Position numbers and translations under genes: made by a program
Shown here: one piece after another, positions 19,382 to 28,451 of the stretch
How positions within the stretch are numbered: the stretch's first letter is position 1
Layout: each line of letters begins with the position of its first letter
Notes under the pieces: generated by a model
Seen by the model: the letters and a program-made list of their open reading frames with translations, nothing else
The model's database searches: none
What the model was told of the DNA's origin: nothing
Assembly (NCBI GenBank): GCA_018820855.1
Contig: JAHJNL010000010.1
Location: forward strand, 62,001 to 126,000
Length of the DNA: 64,000 nt
Origin: Pseudomonadota bacterium
GTDB taxonomy: Bacteria; Desulfobacterota; Desulfobulbia; Desulfobulbales; Desulfocapsaceae
Direction of reading: 5' to 3'

Positions 19382-19837
19382 ATGGATGATACAACGTTGC
19401 GCATCATGCAGCTTGGTTCCCAGGGATTACGCTGCAGTCAGATATTGATGCAGCTTGCCCTTGAAGATATGGGGGAGGCCAACGTCGGTCTGGTTCGTGC
19501 CCTGTCGGGCCTGTGTAATGGCCTGGGCTCCGGAGAAATATGCGGAGCTGCAAGTGGAGGCGCCTGCGTTATTGCCTTTTATGCTGCAAAAGGGGACAGC
19601 AGTGAAGAGGAAGAGCAGGATTATCAGTTGATGCTTGCCGAGTTCATGGGATGGTTCAAAGAGACGGCTCCCCCCAGATGGGGAGGTGTCAGATGTGATG
19701 AGATCATTTCCGGTGGGGCTGCCATGGAAACAGAGAAATGTGGTGACATCGTCGCTGCGACCCGCAACAGGATTCTGGAAATATTGGCCACATACGGCTT
19801 TGATCCGAGTTTGCCGAGAGAATCAGGCCATGAATGA
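19382..19837 (+). CDS. C-GCAxxG-C-C family protein (DVU_1555-like)
   Basis: RCSQILMQLALEDMG...GEICGAASGGACVI...RCDEIISG...KCGDIV cysteine pattern. Confidence 0.8.
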   Translation: MDDTTLRIMQLGSQGLRCSQILMQLALEDMGEANVGLVRALSGLCNGLGSGEICGAASGGACVIAFYAAKGDSSEEEEQDYQLMLAEFMGWFKETAPPRWGGVRCDEIISGGAAMETEKCGDIVAATRNRILEILATYGFDPSLPRESGHE

Positions 19838-21221
19838 GAAGAGCAGCAGTGATATCCTTTCCTCAACAAAGAGCATCTGCCCTGTCTGCCTGAAGCGTCT
19901 GTCTGCTGTTCGGGAAAAACATGGTGACGATGTCTATCTGGTAAAAAAATGTTTTGAGCACGGAGAATTCAAGACGATAATCTGGCGTGGCCCCTTATCT
20001 TTTACTTCCTGGAAACGTCCGAAAAAGGCGTCGTCGCCGCAACATACGTTCACAAAATCAGAGCGGGGGTGCCCCCACGATTGCGGGCTCTGCCCCAGTC
20101 ACGGCCAGCATACCTGTACTGCACTCATAGAGATCACAACACGCTGTAATCTCCGCTGCAAGGTATGTTTTGCCGATGCCGGCAGTAACACGGCGGCAGA
20201 TCCGTCTCTAGACAAAATCGCTTTTTTCTATGACCGGCTCATGCAGGCAAGCGGTTCCTGTAACGTTCAGCTGTCCGGCGGTGAGCCCACGGTAAGAGAT
20301 GATCTTGCAGATATCGTCAGGCTTGGCCGGGAAAAAGGCTTTTCTTTTCTGCAGCTGAATACCAACGGCATCCGCCTGGCAGAGGATGAAGCCTATGCGA
20401 AAAGCCTGAAGGACGCCGGCTTATCATCTGTCTTTCTCCAGTTTGACGGCCTGAGCGACGAAGTCCACCTGGCCCTGCGGGGACGTGCCCTTTCAGAGAT
20501 CAAGGAAATGGCCATTGTAAACTGCGCTCTTGCCGGTCTCGGGGTCGTGCTGGTACCTACGATTGTGCCAGGTGTCAACACCCAGGAACTTGCCGGAATT
20601 ATAGACTATGCAGCGAGATTTTCACCAACTGTGCGCGGAGTCCATTTCCAGCCGGTAAGCTATTTCGGCCGCTATCCGGAGCCGCCGCTGGACAGTGCCC
20701 GCATAACACTGCCGGAAATATTGATGCACATAGAAGAACAGACCAACGGTGAGATACCGGCACATCTTTTTTCACCACCCTCCTGTGAACATGCCCTCTG
20801 TTCCTTCCATGCCAATTTTCTGGTTCAGGAAGATCATAGCTTGAAAGGAATTACTTCCTGGCAACAGAACTGTTGCGCAGCCACCGAGAAAAAAGGAAAG
20901 ATCCCCGCGGCTGTTGTGGGCAGAGAGAAAAGTGTCAGCTTTACTGCCAGGCAATGGTCTGCTCCCAGCGCCTGCAAGTGCACCCCTGCAGAAGTTCCTG
21001 AAAATGAAGATGAACTGGATTTCTTTCTCAGAAGGGCAAAAACCCATACCTTTTCCATCTCCGGTATGGCCTTCCAGGATGCATGGAATCTGGATATTGA
21101 GCGATTGCAGGGCTGCTGTATCCATGTAGTCTCTCCTGAAGGAAACCTGATACCTTTCTGTGCCTATAACCTGACGTCAAGTCAGGGCAGAGGGCTGCAC
21201 AGAGCAGGGGGTGGCCAGTGA
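19830..21221 (+). CDS. Radical SAM protein (TrsS-like)
   Basis: Likely ATG at 19830 (track starts 19635 in same frame). SICPVCLKRLSAV N-terminus; radical SAM CNLRCKVC; NVQLSGGEPTVRDD; C-terminal GNLIPFCAYNLTSSQGRGLHR. Confidence 0.88.
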   Translation: MNEKSSSDILSSTKSICPVCLKRLSAVREKHGDDVYLVKKCFEHGEFKTIIWRGPLSFTSWKRPKKASSPQHTFTKSERGCPHDCGLCPSHGQHTCTALIEITTRCNLRCKVCFADAGSNTAADPSLDKIAFFYDRLMQASGSCNVQLSGGEPTVRDDLADIVRLGREKGFSFLQLNTNGIRLAEDEAYAKSLKDAGLSSVFLQFDGLSDEVHLALRGRALSEIKEMAIVNCALAGLGVVLVPTIVPGVNTQELAGIIDYAARFSPTVRGVHFQPVSYFGRYPEPPLDSARITLPEILMHIEEQTNGEIPAHLFSPPSCEHALCSFHANFLVQEDHSLKGITSWQQNCCAATEKKGKIPAAVVGREKSVSFTARQWSAPSACKCTPAEVPENEDELDFFLRRAKTHTFSISGMAFQDAWNLDIERLQGCCIHVVSPEGNLIPFCAYNLTSSQGRGLHRAGGGQ

Positions 21222-22534
21222 AAAGGAGCAGCGTTGAAGTTATCATGCAGCAGAGCATGGGGCTGGGAGGAGAGTTGTTCCCTGATCGTGCTGCTATTGA
21301 GTGCTATCAGATGGGCAGGCTGCAGGAGACAATCGGTCATGCCATGAAAAACAGCACTTTTTACCGCGACAAGATGGCAGGAATAGCTGCAATGGATTTC
21401 ACTGATTATCACTCGCTTTCCCTCCTGCCCTTTACAAGTGAAGATGATCTGCGCCGCCATGGTCAGGATATGCTCTGCGTCAGTCAGGATGAGGTAGCCC
21501 GTATCATCACCATGCAGAGTTCCGGTACTACCGGCGCACCCAAGCGGCTGTTTTTTACCGAGGATGATCTTGAGCGTACCATCGATTTTTTTCATCATGG
21601 CATGAAATCCCTGGCCAAACCGGGTGAGAAGGCAGTGATTCTGCTGCCGGGCAGCACTCCTGATTCCACAGGTGACCTTTTGTCCCGCGCCCTTGAGAGA
21701 ATGAATGTCAGCAGTCGGGTATACGGACTGGTGAACGATCCGCAGCAGGCGGCAGAGGAAGTGTTTGTCGAACCATTTGACGTGCTTGTCGGCTTTCCTG
21801 TGCAGATCCTGGCCCTGTCCCGGACCCAGGCAGCACAGGCTGGCACAGCCGGACAGCTTAAATCCGTTCTCCTCTGTTCTGATTATATTCCGCAAACCGT
21901 CTGTGATGAATTGTCGGCCAGGTGGCAGTGCCGGGTATTCAGCCATTACGGTACAGTTGAAACCGGCCTTGGAGGCGGGGTTGAATGCGAAGGGCTGTGT
22001 GGCTGTCATCTGCGTGAAGCAGATCTGCTTTTTGAAGTGATCCGTCCCAAAACAGATGTTGTACTCGCTGCAGGTGAATGGGGAGAAATTGTTTGTTCCA
22101 CTCTCAGCCGCAGGGGTATGCCTCTGATTCGCTATCGTACCGGTGATTATGGTCGTCTGCTCAGCGGGCCATGTGTGTGCGGCAGTCACATTGCACGACT
22201 GGATAAGGTGCGCGGCAGAATAAGTCAGGTCCTGCAGTTGGACAACGGACACGCCATCTCCATGGATATGCTGGATGAGACCCTGCTTTCTCTGCCAGGT
22301 GTTCTTGATTTTCAGGCTGTACTGCAAAAAGAAGAGAATGGCCGTGACAGACTCTCTATCCAGTTAGCTCTCATACCGGAAAGTAAAAATCACGTTGTTA
22401 AGCATGCGGCAGTGCTGCTCAAGGAAATAGCACAGCTGGAGAATATCCGGGTCTCCCTTGAGGAAAATTCCACAGGCCGCATCAATAAAGGGAAACGCAT
22501 AATCGAAGACCAAAGAGGAAAAAAACAGCTATGA
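21218..22534 (+). CDS. AMP-dependent CoA ligase-like protein (PaaK/DVU_1553-like)
   Basis: GTG start overlapping upstream stop by 4 nt; TMQSSGTTGAPKRLFFTEDD P-loop-like motif; YGTVETGLGGGVEC; LIRYRTGDYGRLL. Confidence 0.85.
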   Translation: MKRSSVEVIMQQSMGLGGELFPDRAAIECYQMGRLQETIGHAMKNSTFYRDKMAGIAAMDFTDYHSLSLLPFTSEDDLRRHGQDMLCVSQDEVARIITMQSSGTTGAPKRLFFTEDDLERTIDFFHHGMKSLAKPGEKAVILLPGSTPDSTGDLLSRALERMNVSSRVYGLVNDPQQAAEEVFVEPFDVLVGFPVQILALSRTQAAQAGTAGQLKSVLLCSDYIPQTVCDELSARWQCRVFSHYGTVETGLGGGVECEGLCGCHLREADLLFEVIRPKTDVVLAAGEWGEIVCSTLSRRGMPLIRYRTGDYGRLLSGPCVCGSHIARLDKVRGRISQVLQLDNGHAISMDMLDETLLSLPGVLDFQAVLQKEENGRDRLSIQLALIPESKNHVVKHAAVLLKEIAQLENIRVSLEENSTGRINKGKRIIEDQRGKKQL

Positions 22535-23577
22535 AAAAGCTTATTCAACAGGTTTGTGATATCTTGGCAGATGGTGAAGATCTGGTGATGGCTACCATCT
22601 GCAGCAAAAACGGGTCGGCGCCCCGTATAGCTGGAGCCAGAATGATCGTCCGTGCAGATGGCAGAATTTTCGGAACCATCGGCGGCGGCATGGTCGAGGC
22701 CAAGGCAATAAAAGAGTCGGTACAGTCCTTTACCCATAAAAAATCGACGCGCCGTTTCTTTGATCTGAGCAATGCCGATGCCGCCGGAACAGATATGATA
22801 TGCGGTGGAACCATGGAGGTTTTTCTGGAATACATCTCGGCGGAACCGGAAAATATAAAGGTGTTCAGCGAGTTGCTTACAGCTCTTGACAGCGGGCGCA
22901 GGGTCTCCTTTGTCAGCAAACTCAATGGGCAGGCGAACAGCAGTTCACGCTTTGTTATCGCTGGTTGTGGAAAATCAAACCGTTGCCAGGCTCCGGATGT
23001 ACTTCGTGCAATTGTCAATAAACTCCGTCTCACCACATCCTCCCCTACTGTTATTATTTACGATGAGGAAGAGTATCTGGTTTCCTACTTTTCAATTCCG
23101 GGTGAGATCTTTCTTCTCGGTGCCGGTCACGTTGCCGCCTGTACTGCGGAAGCTGCCGCCATGGTAGGATTTCGGATCATTGTCATGGATGACAGGTCCG
23201 AGTTTGCCAATCAAGAGCGGTTTCCCTCCGCTGACGAAGTTGTTGTCCTTCCCTCCTTCGCCGATTGTTTTCAGGGGCATGACGTTTCACCGGACAGCTA
23301 TCTGGTTATTGTAACCAGAGGACACATGCATGACCGCGATGTCCTTGAACAGGCGCTCCGTACCAATGCCGGCTACATCGGTATGATCGGCAGCCGGAAA
23401 AAACGTGATGCCATTTACAGCAATCTTCTGGAAAGCGGTATGGTACAGGAACAGTTGGATCGGGTCTTCTGTCCCATCGGTCTTTCCATAGAGGCTGATA
23501 CGCCCGAGGAGATCGCGGTGAGTATTGTCGCGGAATTGATACAGCAAAGAGCAACAGGGCAGAATCGTGGGAAATGA
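22531..23577 (+). CDS. XdhC/CoxF family protein (molybdenum cofactor maturation)
   Basis: ATICSKNGSAPRIAGARMIVRADGRIFGTIGGGMVEA; FLLGAGHVAACTAEAAAMVGFRIIVMDDRSEFAN; GMIGSRKK; 4-nt overlap with upstream gene. Confidence 0.92.
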   Translation: MKKLIQQVCDILADGEDLVMATICSKNGSAPRIAGARMIVRADGRIFGTIGGGMVEAKAIKESVQSFTHKKSTRRFFDLSNADAAGTDMICGGTMEVFLEYISAEPENIKVFSELLTALDSGRRVSFVSKLNGQANSSSRFVIAGCGKSNRCQAPDVLRAIVNKLRLTTSSPTVIIYDEEEYLVSYFSIPGEIFLLGAGHVAACTAEAAAMVGFRIIVMDDRSEFANQERFPSADEVVVLPSFADCFQGHDVSPDSYLVIVTRGHMHDRDVLEQALRTNAGYIGMIGSRKKRDAIYSNLLESGMVQEQLDRVFCPIGLSIEADTPEEIAVSIVAELIQQRATGQNRGK

Positions 23578-24718
23578 GATTGCAGCCATCATTCCCGCTG
23601 CCGGCTTTTCCTCCAGGATGGGGAAGCTAAAGGCACTGCTCCCCCTTGGGGAAACGACAGTGCTGGGACAACTCATTGCCCTGTTGCAGTGCTGCGCTAT
23701 CCGTGACATTATCGTTGTCACCGGTCACAGGTCGGAAGAAGTCGGGCAGGTTGCCGTCGAGGCGGGTGCCCGGGCCGTATACAATGATGACTATGAGCTG
23801 GGAATGTTCACTTCGATCAAAACCGGTATCAAGGCCTTGAGCCCGGAGACAGATGGCTTTTTCCTGCATCCGGTGGATATTCCTTTGATCCGCAGGGGAA
23901 CAATCGGGCTGCTGTTCGAGGCCTTTGCCGCATTTCCTCAAGCAATTATTTACCCTGTCTTTCAGGGCAGGCGGGGGCATCCGCCTCTTATTACCACCTC
24001 GCTTTCTCAGCACATTCTCAAAAGTGATGCGCCGCACGGCCTGCGTGATCTGCTTGAGCAGGCAGACAGGCAGAGCATCGTGTCAGTCCGGGAGATTGAG
24101 GTGCCGGATGCAAACATCCTCTTTGATATGGATACCATGACTGACTACCGATCCGGTGTCGATCTCTATTGCAAAAGAGATGTGCCGACCATGGATGAGT
24201 GCAGGTTTCTGTTGCAGAGGATGTTCAAAATGCCAGCAAAGGGACTTGCCCATGCAGAACGGGTTGCTGATCTTGCCGTAGCAATTTGTGCACATATAGC
24301 CGAGAAAAGGGCAGAGGGGCCGGACCGTGACATTTGCCGGGCAGCCGGCTTGCTGCACGATATCGCCAAAGGGCACGCTAATCATGAAGTGGAGGGGGGG
24401 CGTTGGCTGCGTCAACTCGGGTTTGAGCGGACGGCAGATATCGTTGCAGCCCACAAGGATACAGAACTCGCTCCGGATACTCAGGTCACGGAAAAAGAAA
24501 TTGTCTACATTGCCGATAAGATGGTGAGCGGAAACAGGCTGGTCAGTGTGGCGGAACGTTTCCAGGAAAAGATGGATCTGTATGCAGACAATCCAGAGGC
24601 CTGCGCAGCAATCAAAAGACGTCTGCACCATGCCATGAACGTTATGGCAGCCATTGAAGATGAAACAGGTACAAGTCTGGATGCCATTGCTGCCGCCCTG
24701 CAAGAGGGGATAACCTGA
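23567..24718 (+). CDS. MocA-like molybdopterin cytidylyltransferase/NTP transferase fused to C-terminal HD domain (DVU_1551-like)
   Basis: IAAIIPAAGFSSRMGKLKALLPLGETTVLGQ; HPVDIPLI; RGHPPLI; C-terminal HAERVADLAVAI...AAGLLHDIAKGHANHEVEGGRWL...AAHKDTE HD motif. Confidence 0.88.
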   Translation: MGNEIAAIIPAAGFSSRMGKLKALLPLGETTVLGQLIALLQCCAIRDIIVVTGHRSEEVGQVAVEAGARAVYNDDYELGMFTSIKTGIKALSPETDGFFLHPVDIPLIRRGTIGLLFEAFAAFPQAIIYPVFQGRRGHPPLITTSLSQHILKSDAPHGLRDLLEQADRQSIVSVREIEVPDANILFDMDTMTDYRSGVDLYCKRDVPTMDECRFLLQRMFKMPAKGLAHAERVADLAVAICAHIAEKRAEGPDRDICRAAGLLHDIAKGHANHEVEGGRWLRQLGFERTADIVAAHKDTELAPDTQVTEKEIVYIADKMVSGNRLVSVAERFQEKMDLYADNPEACAAIKRRLHHAMNVMAAIEDETGTSLDAIAAALQEGIT

Positions 24719-24720
24719 CA

Positions 24721-25323
24721 ATGGGAAAAAGCAGATTGATTTATCTGATGCGGCACGGGCGGATAAACCAGTCCCTGCCGCACCGTTTCGTCGGACAGTT
24801 GGATCTGCCCCTGGACGATGAAGGAATCCGCCAGGCCCGGGATATGCATTTTTTTCTCAAAGATATCAAGTTCTCCCGGATATTCATGTCTCCGCTTCGC
24901 AGGACTGTACAGACTGCGGAAATAATTGCCGGCAGCAGGACAATAAGCACGCAACAGGTTCCGGGATTAGCCGAAATCAGTCTCGGCGCCTGGGATGGAT
25001 TGACCGTGGATGAGGTGCGCAGACGTTTCCCAGGTGAATATGAAAAACGGGGACAGGATCTGGCTCACTATCGTCCTCCGGAGGGAGAAAGTTTTGCTGA
25101 CCTTGCCCAGCGCAGCTTTCCTGCTTTCACTGAGTTGGCAATGGAAAATCCGGGTCCGCTCCTTGTGGTATCCCATGCAGGAGTAAATCGTGTCCTGCTT
25201 TCACGAATGCAGCAACTCCCCTTGGAAGATCTTTTTCTGATTCCACAGGACTACTGCTGTCTGAATATCATAAACCTGGATAATGGCAGCTGGCATGTTG
25301 ATGCCATTAACAGACTGCTCTAA
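24721..25323 (+). CDS. Histidine phosphatase family protein (CobC/phosphoglycerate-mutase-like)
   Basis: LIYLMRHGRINQSLPHRFVGQLDLPLDDEGIRQAR...SPLRRTVQTAEII...VVSHAGVNRVLL. Confidence 0.88.
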   Translation: MGKSRLIYLMRHGRINQSLPHRFVGQLDLPLDDEGIRQARDMHFFLKDIKFSRIFMSPLRRTVQTAEIIAGSRTISTQQVPGLAEISLGAWDGLTVDEVRRRFPGEYEKRGQDLAHYRPPEGESFADLAQRSFPAFTELAMENPGPLLVVSHAGVNRVLLSRMQQLPLEDLFLIPQDYCCLNIINLDNGSWHVDAINRLL

Positions 25324-25324
25324 G

Positions 25325-25373
25325 AGCAGGAGGATATCCTCTCTGCTTCACTGTTTCTTTTTTCTCTTTTTTT
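25325..25373 (+). terminator. Probable terminator of the mop/trs operon
   Basis: AGCAG-gaggatatcctc-t-CTGCT hairpin (25325-25347) followed by a T/C-rich tract ending in runs of T. Confidence 0.45.
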
Positions 25374-25680
25374 ACCACGGACTAACTACCTGATTCACTC
25401 TCTTGAGAGATTTTTTTCGGAAATTTTATTTTAAAACAGAAACCCTGGCCTGTCAGGCCAGGGCAGAGCAAATTGGTTCAGCCATTTTGATTATGTATGG
25501 ACCTCTTCATTTTCTTTGCATGCCCTTTATGGCCGTGGGTAAAAGAAAACGAAGCAAAAGAAAGGGCACCCGTGTCTCTCGGTCCTTCGGACTTCCTGGA
25601 GTTTATACCACCTTGAGGGGTGCTCCTCGGAAATTGCCGGGAGTTTTATTGACAGGTTTGTACAGGGAGTCAACGTGCCC

Positions 25681-26652
25681 TTAGGTCAATTCATACGAGA
25701 CGGATTTCCTTCTTCTTTCGGGGAGCAGCTGCGAGAGTATCATGCCCACCAGCATCAGGGCGCAGCCGAACAGTCCTCTGGGGGAGAGTATTTCTCCTAA
25801 AAACAGCCAGCCTCCGAGAAGGGCAAAGACCGATTCCAGGCTGAGGATGATGGCGGCGTGGGCAGGGTGGGCTTTTTGCTGCGCCACCACCTGCAAGGTG
25901 TAGGCAATACCCACGGAAATGATTCCTGCGTAGAGGATGGGGTACATGGCTGCCCTGATAGCACTGATACTGATAGTCTCCCACTGCAGAGCGGCAAGCC
26001 AGCTTAAGAGCGCACAGAAGAGAAACTGGTAGAGGGAGAGGAGCAGGGAGTCGAATCTCTGGGTAAACCAGGAGATCAGTTGCACATGGATGGCCCAGAA
26101 CAGGGCGCTGACAAGGACCAGCAGGTCGCCGTGGGAGATGTTGAAGCCATCGGTGATACTCAGGAAATACATGCCGACAACCGCCAGCAAGGCTCCCATC
26201 CAGGTACCCATTCCTGTCCTCTGCTTCCAGAGGAGGCCAAGTAAGGGGACGATAATCACATAGAGACCGGTGATAAAGCCGGCCTTGCCTGCTGTGGTAT
26301 AGACTATGCCGATCTGTTGCAGGGATGAGCCGAGAAAGAGAACCACTCCCAGGCAAATCCCTCCCAGCAGTCCGAAACGGTCCAGCAGTCGAGGGCGCTG
26401 TGCCACAGGTTTTTTCAGCCTGTAGAGGATGAGTACCGGAAGCAGAGAGACTGCTCCGACCAGAAAACGCGTTGCATTGAAGGTAAAGGGTGAGACATGC
26501 TCCATACCCAGGCGCTGGGCCACAAAGGCAAAACCCCAGATCATGGCCGTTGTGAGCAGCAGCAGATTCGCCTGCCAGCTGGTTGTTGTTTGCATACTTT
26601 GCGATACCGGGTGTGGAGTGAATAAAAAGAGACTGTTTCTCAATCTTACCAC
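25681..26652 (-). CDS. DMT (EamA) family transporter
   Basis: About 10 TM segments; NLLLLTTAMIWGFAFVAQRLGMEHVSPFTFNATRFLVGAV; ILSLESVFALLGGWLFLGEILSPRGLFGCALMLVGMIL. Confidence 0.9.
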   Translation of the reverse strand: MVRLRNSLFLFTPHPVSQSMQTTTSWQANLLLLTTAMIWGFAFVAQRLGMEHVSPFTFNATRFLVGAVSLLPVLILYRLKKPVAQRPRLLDRFGLLGGICLGVVLFLGSSLQQIGIVYTTAGKAGFITGLYVIIVPLLGLLWKQRTGMGTWMGALLAVVGMYFLSITDGFNISHGDLLVLVSALFWAIHVQLISWFTQRFDSLLLSLYQFLFCALLSWLAALQWETISISAIRAAMYPILYAGIISVGIAYTLQVVAQQKAHPAHAAIILSLESVFALLGGWLFLGEILSPRGLFGCALMLVGMILSQLLPERRRKSVSYELT

Positions 26653-26777
26653 CTGCGCAGAAAAAAACAGCAGGAACTCGCTGCTACCGTCTCTTGTCTG
26701 CTTTTTTCTTCTGTGGTAAAGCCCTTTTCATCATGAAAAGAAACTGGTAATATCTTATCTTTTCGATAAGAATAGTT

Positions 26778-28451
26778 ATGTTGTCCCCCCAACTCTCAAC
26801 TTTCCATTATCTCATGAAACAGCTGTGGCGTATCCCGGATTTTCTTGATCTTGAATACTTTTTTGTCCAGGATCAGAAACTGGCGGAAGAGGAGGGGGAA
26901 AGTGCGCTGCGGGACCGGGACCGAGCCCTTTATCTGGAAGAGATTGATGAGGAGGTGGGAGGGGCTGAGCCTGACCGGGAGTGGCTGATCTATCGCTGGC
27001 TGCAGGCGAGAAGGAGGATGGAGAACCAGGCCCAGGGAGGGCAGGCGCTGTTGCCGGGAAGGATGTGGTATGAGCTGTACGGTCTTTTCTGGTCCCTCTT
27101 TTCTTTTCTGGCTGTGGCCGCTGGTGCCGGACTTGCCTATTCCTTTCTGAGCTATTCCGGCAGGCAGCCGGTGAATGTCTCTTCCTTTTTTCTCTTCTTT
27201 GTCGGTTTGCAGACCCTGTTTCTTGTCGCTCTCCTGACTGCCGGGATGTATCGTAAGATACGTGGATTGGATCTTCGCTCTTCTCTCCTCCTGACGCTTG
27301 TCAACAGTGGGCTCAACAGTCTGCTTTTTAAGATCAGAAAGTATGGGCTGGACAGTATGGAGGCCGGACGAAGAGAACAGTTTACAGCCGCATTGGGGGC
27401 TGTGCGTGCCAGAGGCAAGGGATATGGAGCGATATTTTTCTGGCCCCTGTTCCTGCTCTTTCAGCTCTTTGGTATTGCTTTTAATTTCGGGGTGCTGGGG
27501 AGTATTCTGGTGAAGGTGGCAAGTGCTGATCTGGCCTTTGGCTGGCAGTCGACCATTCAGCTTTCCTCGGAGTTTGTCTCCACCCTTGTGCAGTGGCTGG
27601 CTTTGCCATGGTCCTGGCTGTTGTCTGCCTCCACAAGCTACCCCAGTCTGGCACAGATTGAGGGGAGTCGGATGATCCTCAAAGAAGGAATTTATCACCT
27701 GGCAAGCGAAGACCTGGCTTCCTGGTGGCCCTTTCTCTGTCTGGCAATTTTCTGCTATTGTCTTTTGCCGCGATTGCTGCTGTTTGTTGCCGGTACAGTG
27801 GGGCGCAAGCGTTCCCTGGCCAGGATTTCCTTCCGTCGTGTTGATCATAATCAACTTGTACACCGGCTGCTGACACCCCGCCTTGAGACAAGGACGTACG
27901 ATGAGCCGCAGTCACCAGCCCCGGCAGACGTGATTTCTGTTGTGCCTGAGGATGGATTGGCGGAGACGGCTCCTGTTGCTGTCGATGAAGAGGAGCCGTC
28001 TGTGGCAGCGGTAACGGCTGCAGTAAACGGGACGCTACTGGCGCTGGTTCCCGATGAACTCTTTGACGACTGCAATTTCCAGGAACTGGAACGTTATTGT
28101 CAACAGGCCTTTGGCTACGCAGTAGGTGAAATGATACGTATCAATGAGGAGTACAGCGATAGCCGTGCCCTTCTTCTGCGTCTGGGAGAGGGTCAGGCCT
28201 CCGCTTGTCCGCCACTGCTGATCCTGCAGGAGGCCTGGCAGCCGCCAATCCGGGAGATGCTGCGCTTGCTGCAGGAACTTCGTGAGACCTGTGATCAGGA
28301 GACTCATATCATTGTGGCCCTGGTGGGCAGGCCTCGGCCGGAAACCCTTTTCACCCCGGTTTCAGACAGTGATCTCCATATCTGGCGGCAGAAGACAGCA
28401 CCCCTGGGTGATCCCTGTCTGCAGGTGAGCCCTCTACTGGAGAAGCAATGA
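26778..28451 (+). CDS. DUF2868 domain membrane protein
   Basis: Multi-TM protein of DUF2868-like organisation immediately upstream of and overlapping a DUF3482-like GTPase gene. Confidence 0.7.
   Translation: MLSPQLSTFHYLMKQLWRIPDFLDLEYFFVQDQKLAEEEGESALRDRDRALYLEEIDEEVGGAEPDREWLIYRWLQARRRMENQAQGGQALLPGRMWYELYGLFWSLFSFLAVAAGAGLAYSFLSYSGRQPVNVSSFFLFFVGLQTLFLVALLTAGMYRKIRGLDLRSSLLLTLVNSGLNSLLFKIRKYGLDSMEAGRREQFTAALGAVRARGKGYGAIFFWPLFLLFQLFGIAFNFGVLGSILVKVASADLAFGWQSTIQLSSEFVSTLVQWLALPWSWLLSASTSYPSLAQIEGSRMILKEGIYHLASEDLASWWPFLCLAIFCYCLLPRLLLFVAGTVGRKRSLARISFRRVDHNQLVHRLLTPRLETRTYDEPQSPAPADVISVVPEDGLAETAPVAVDEEEPSVAAVTAAVNGTLLALVPDELFDDCNFQELERYCQQAFGYAVGEMIRINEEYSDSRALLLRLGEGQASACPPLLILQEAWQPPIREMLRLLQELRETCDQETHIIVALVGRPRPETLFTPVSDSDLHIWRQKTAPLGDPCLQVSPLLEKQ

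Noticed and set aside
19830-21221. Radical SAM gene as a selenoprotein
   Set aside because: Some relatives are reportedly selenoproteins, but this frame is uninterrupted from ATG to the expected C-terminus, with Cys residues present.
25691-26356. 221-aa minus ORF overlapping the DMT transporter in another frame
   Set aside because: Overlaps a clear EamA transporter; Pro/Arg/His-rich alternative-frame translation.
26796-27863. 355-aa antisense ORF within the DUF2868 gene
   Set aside because: Composition typical of antisense reading; the + frame fits a known family and operon.
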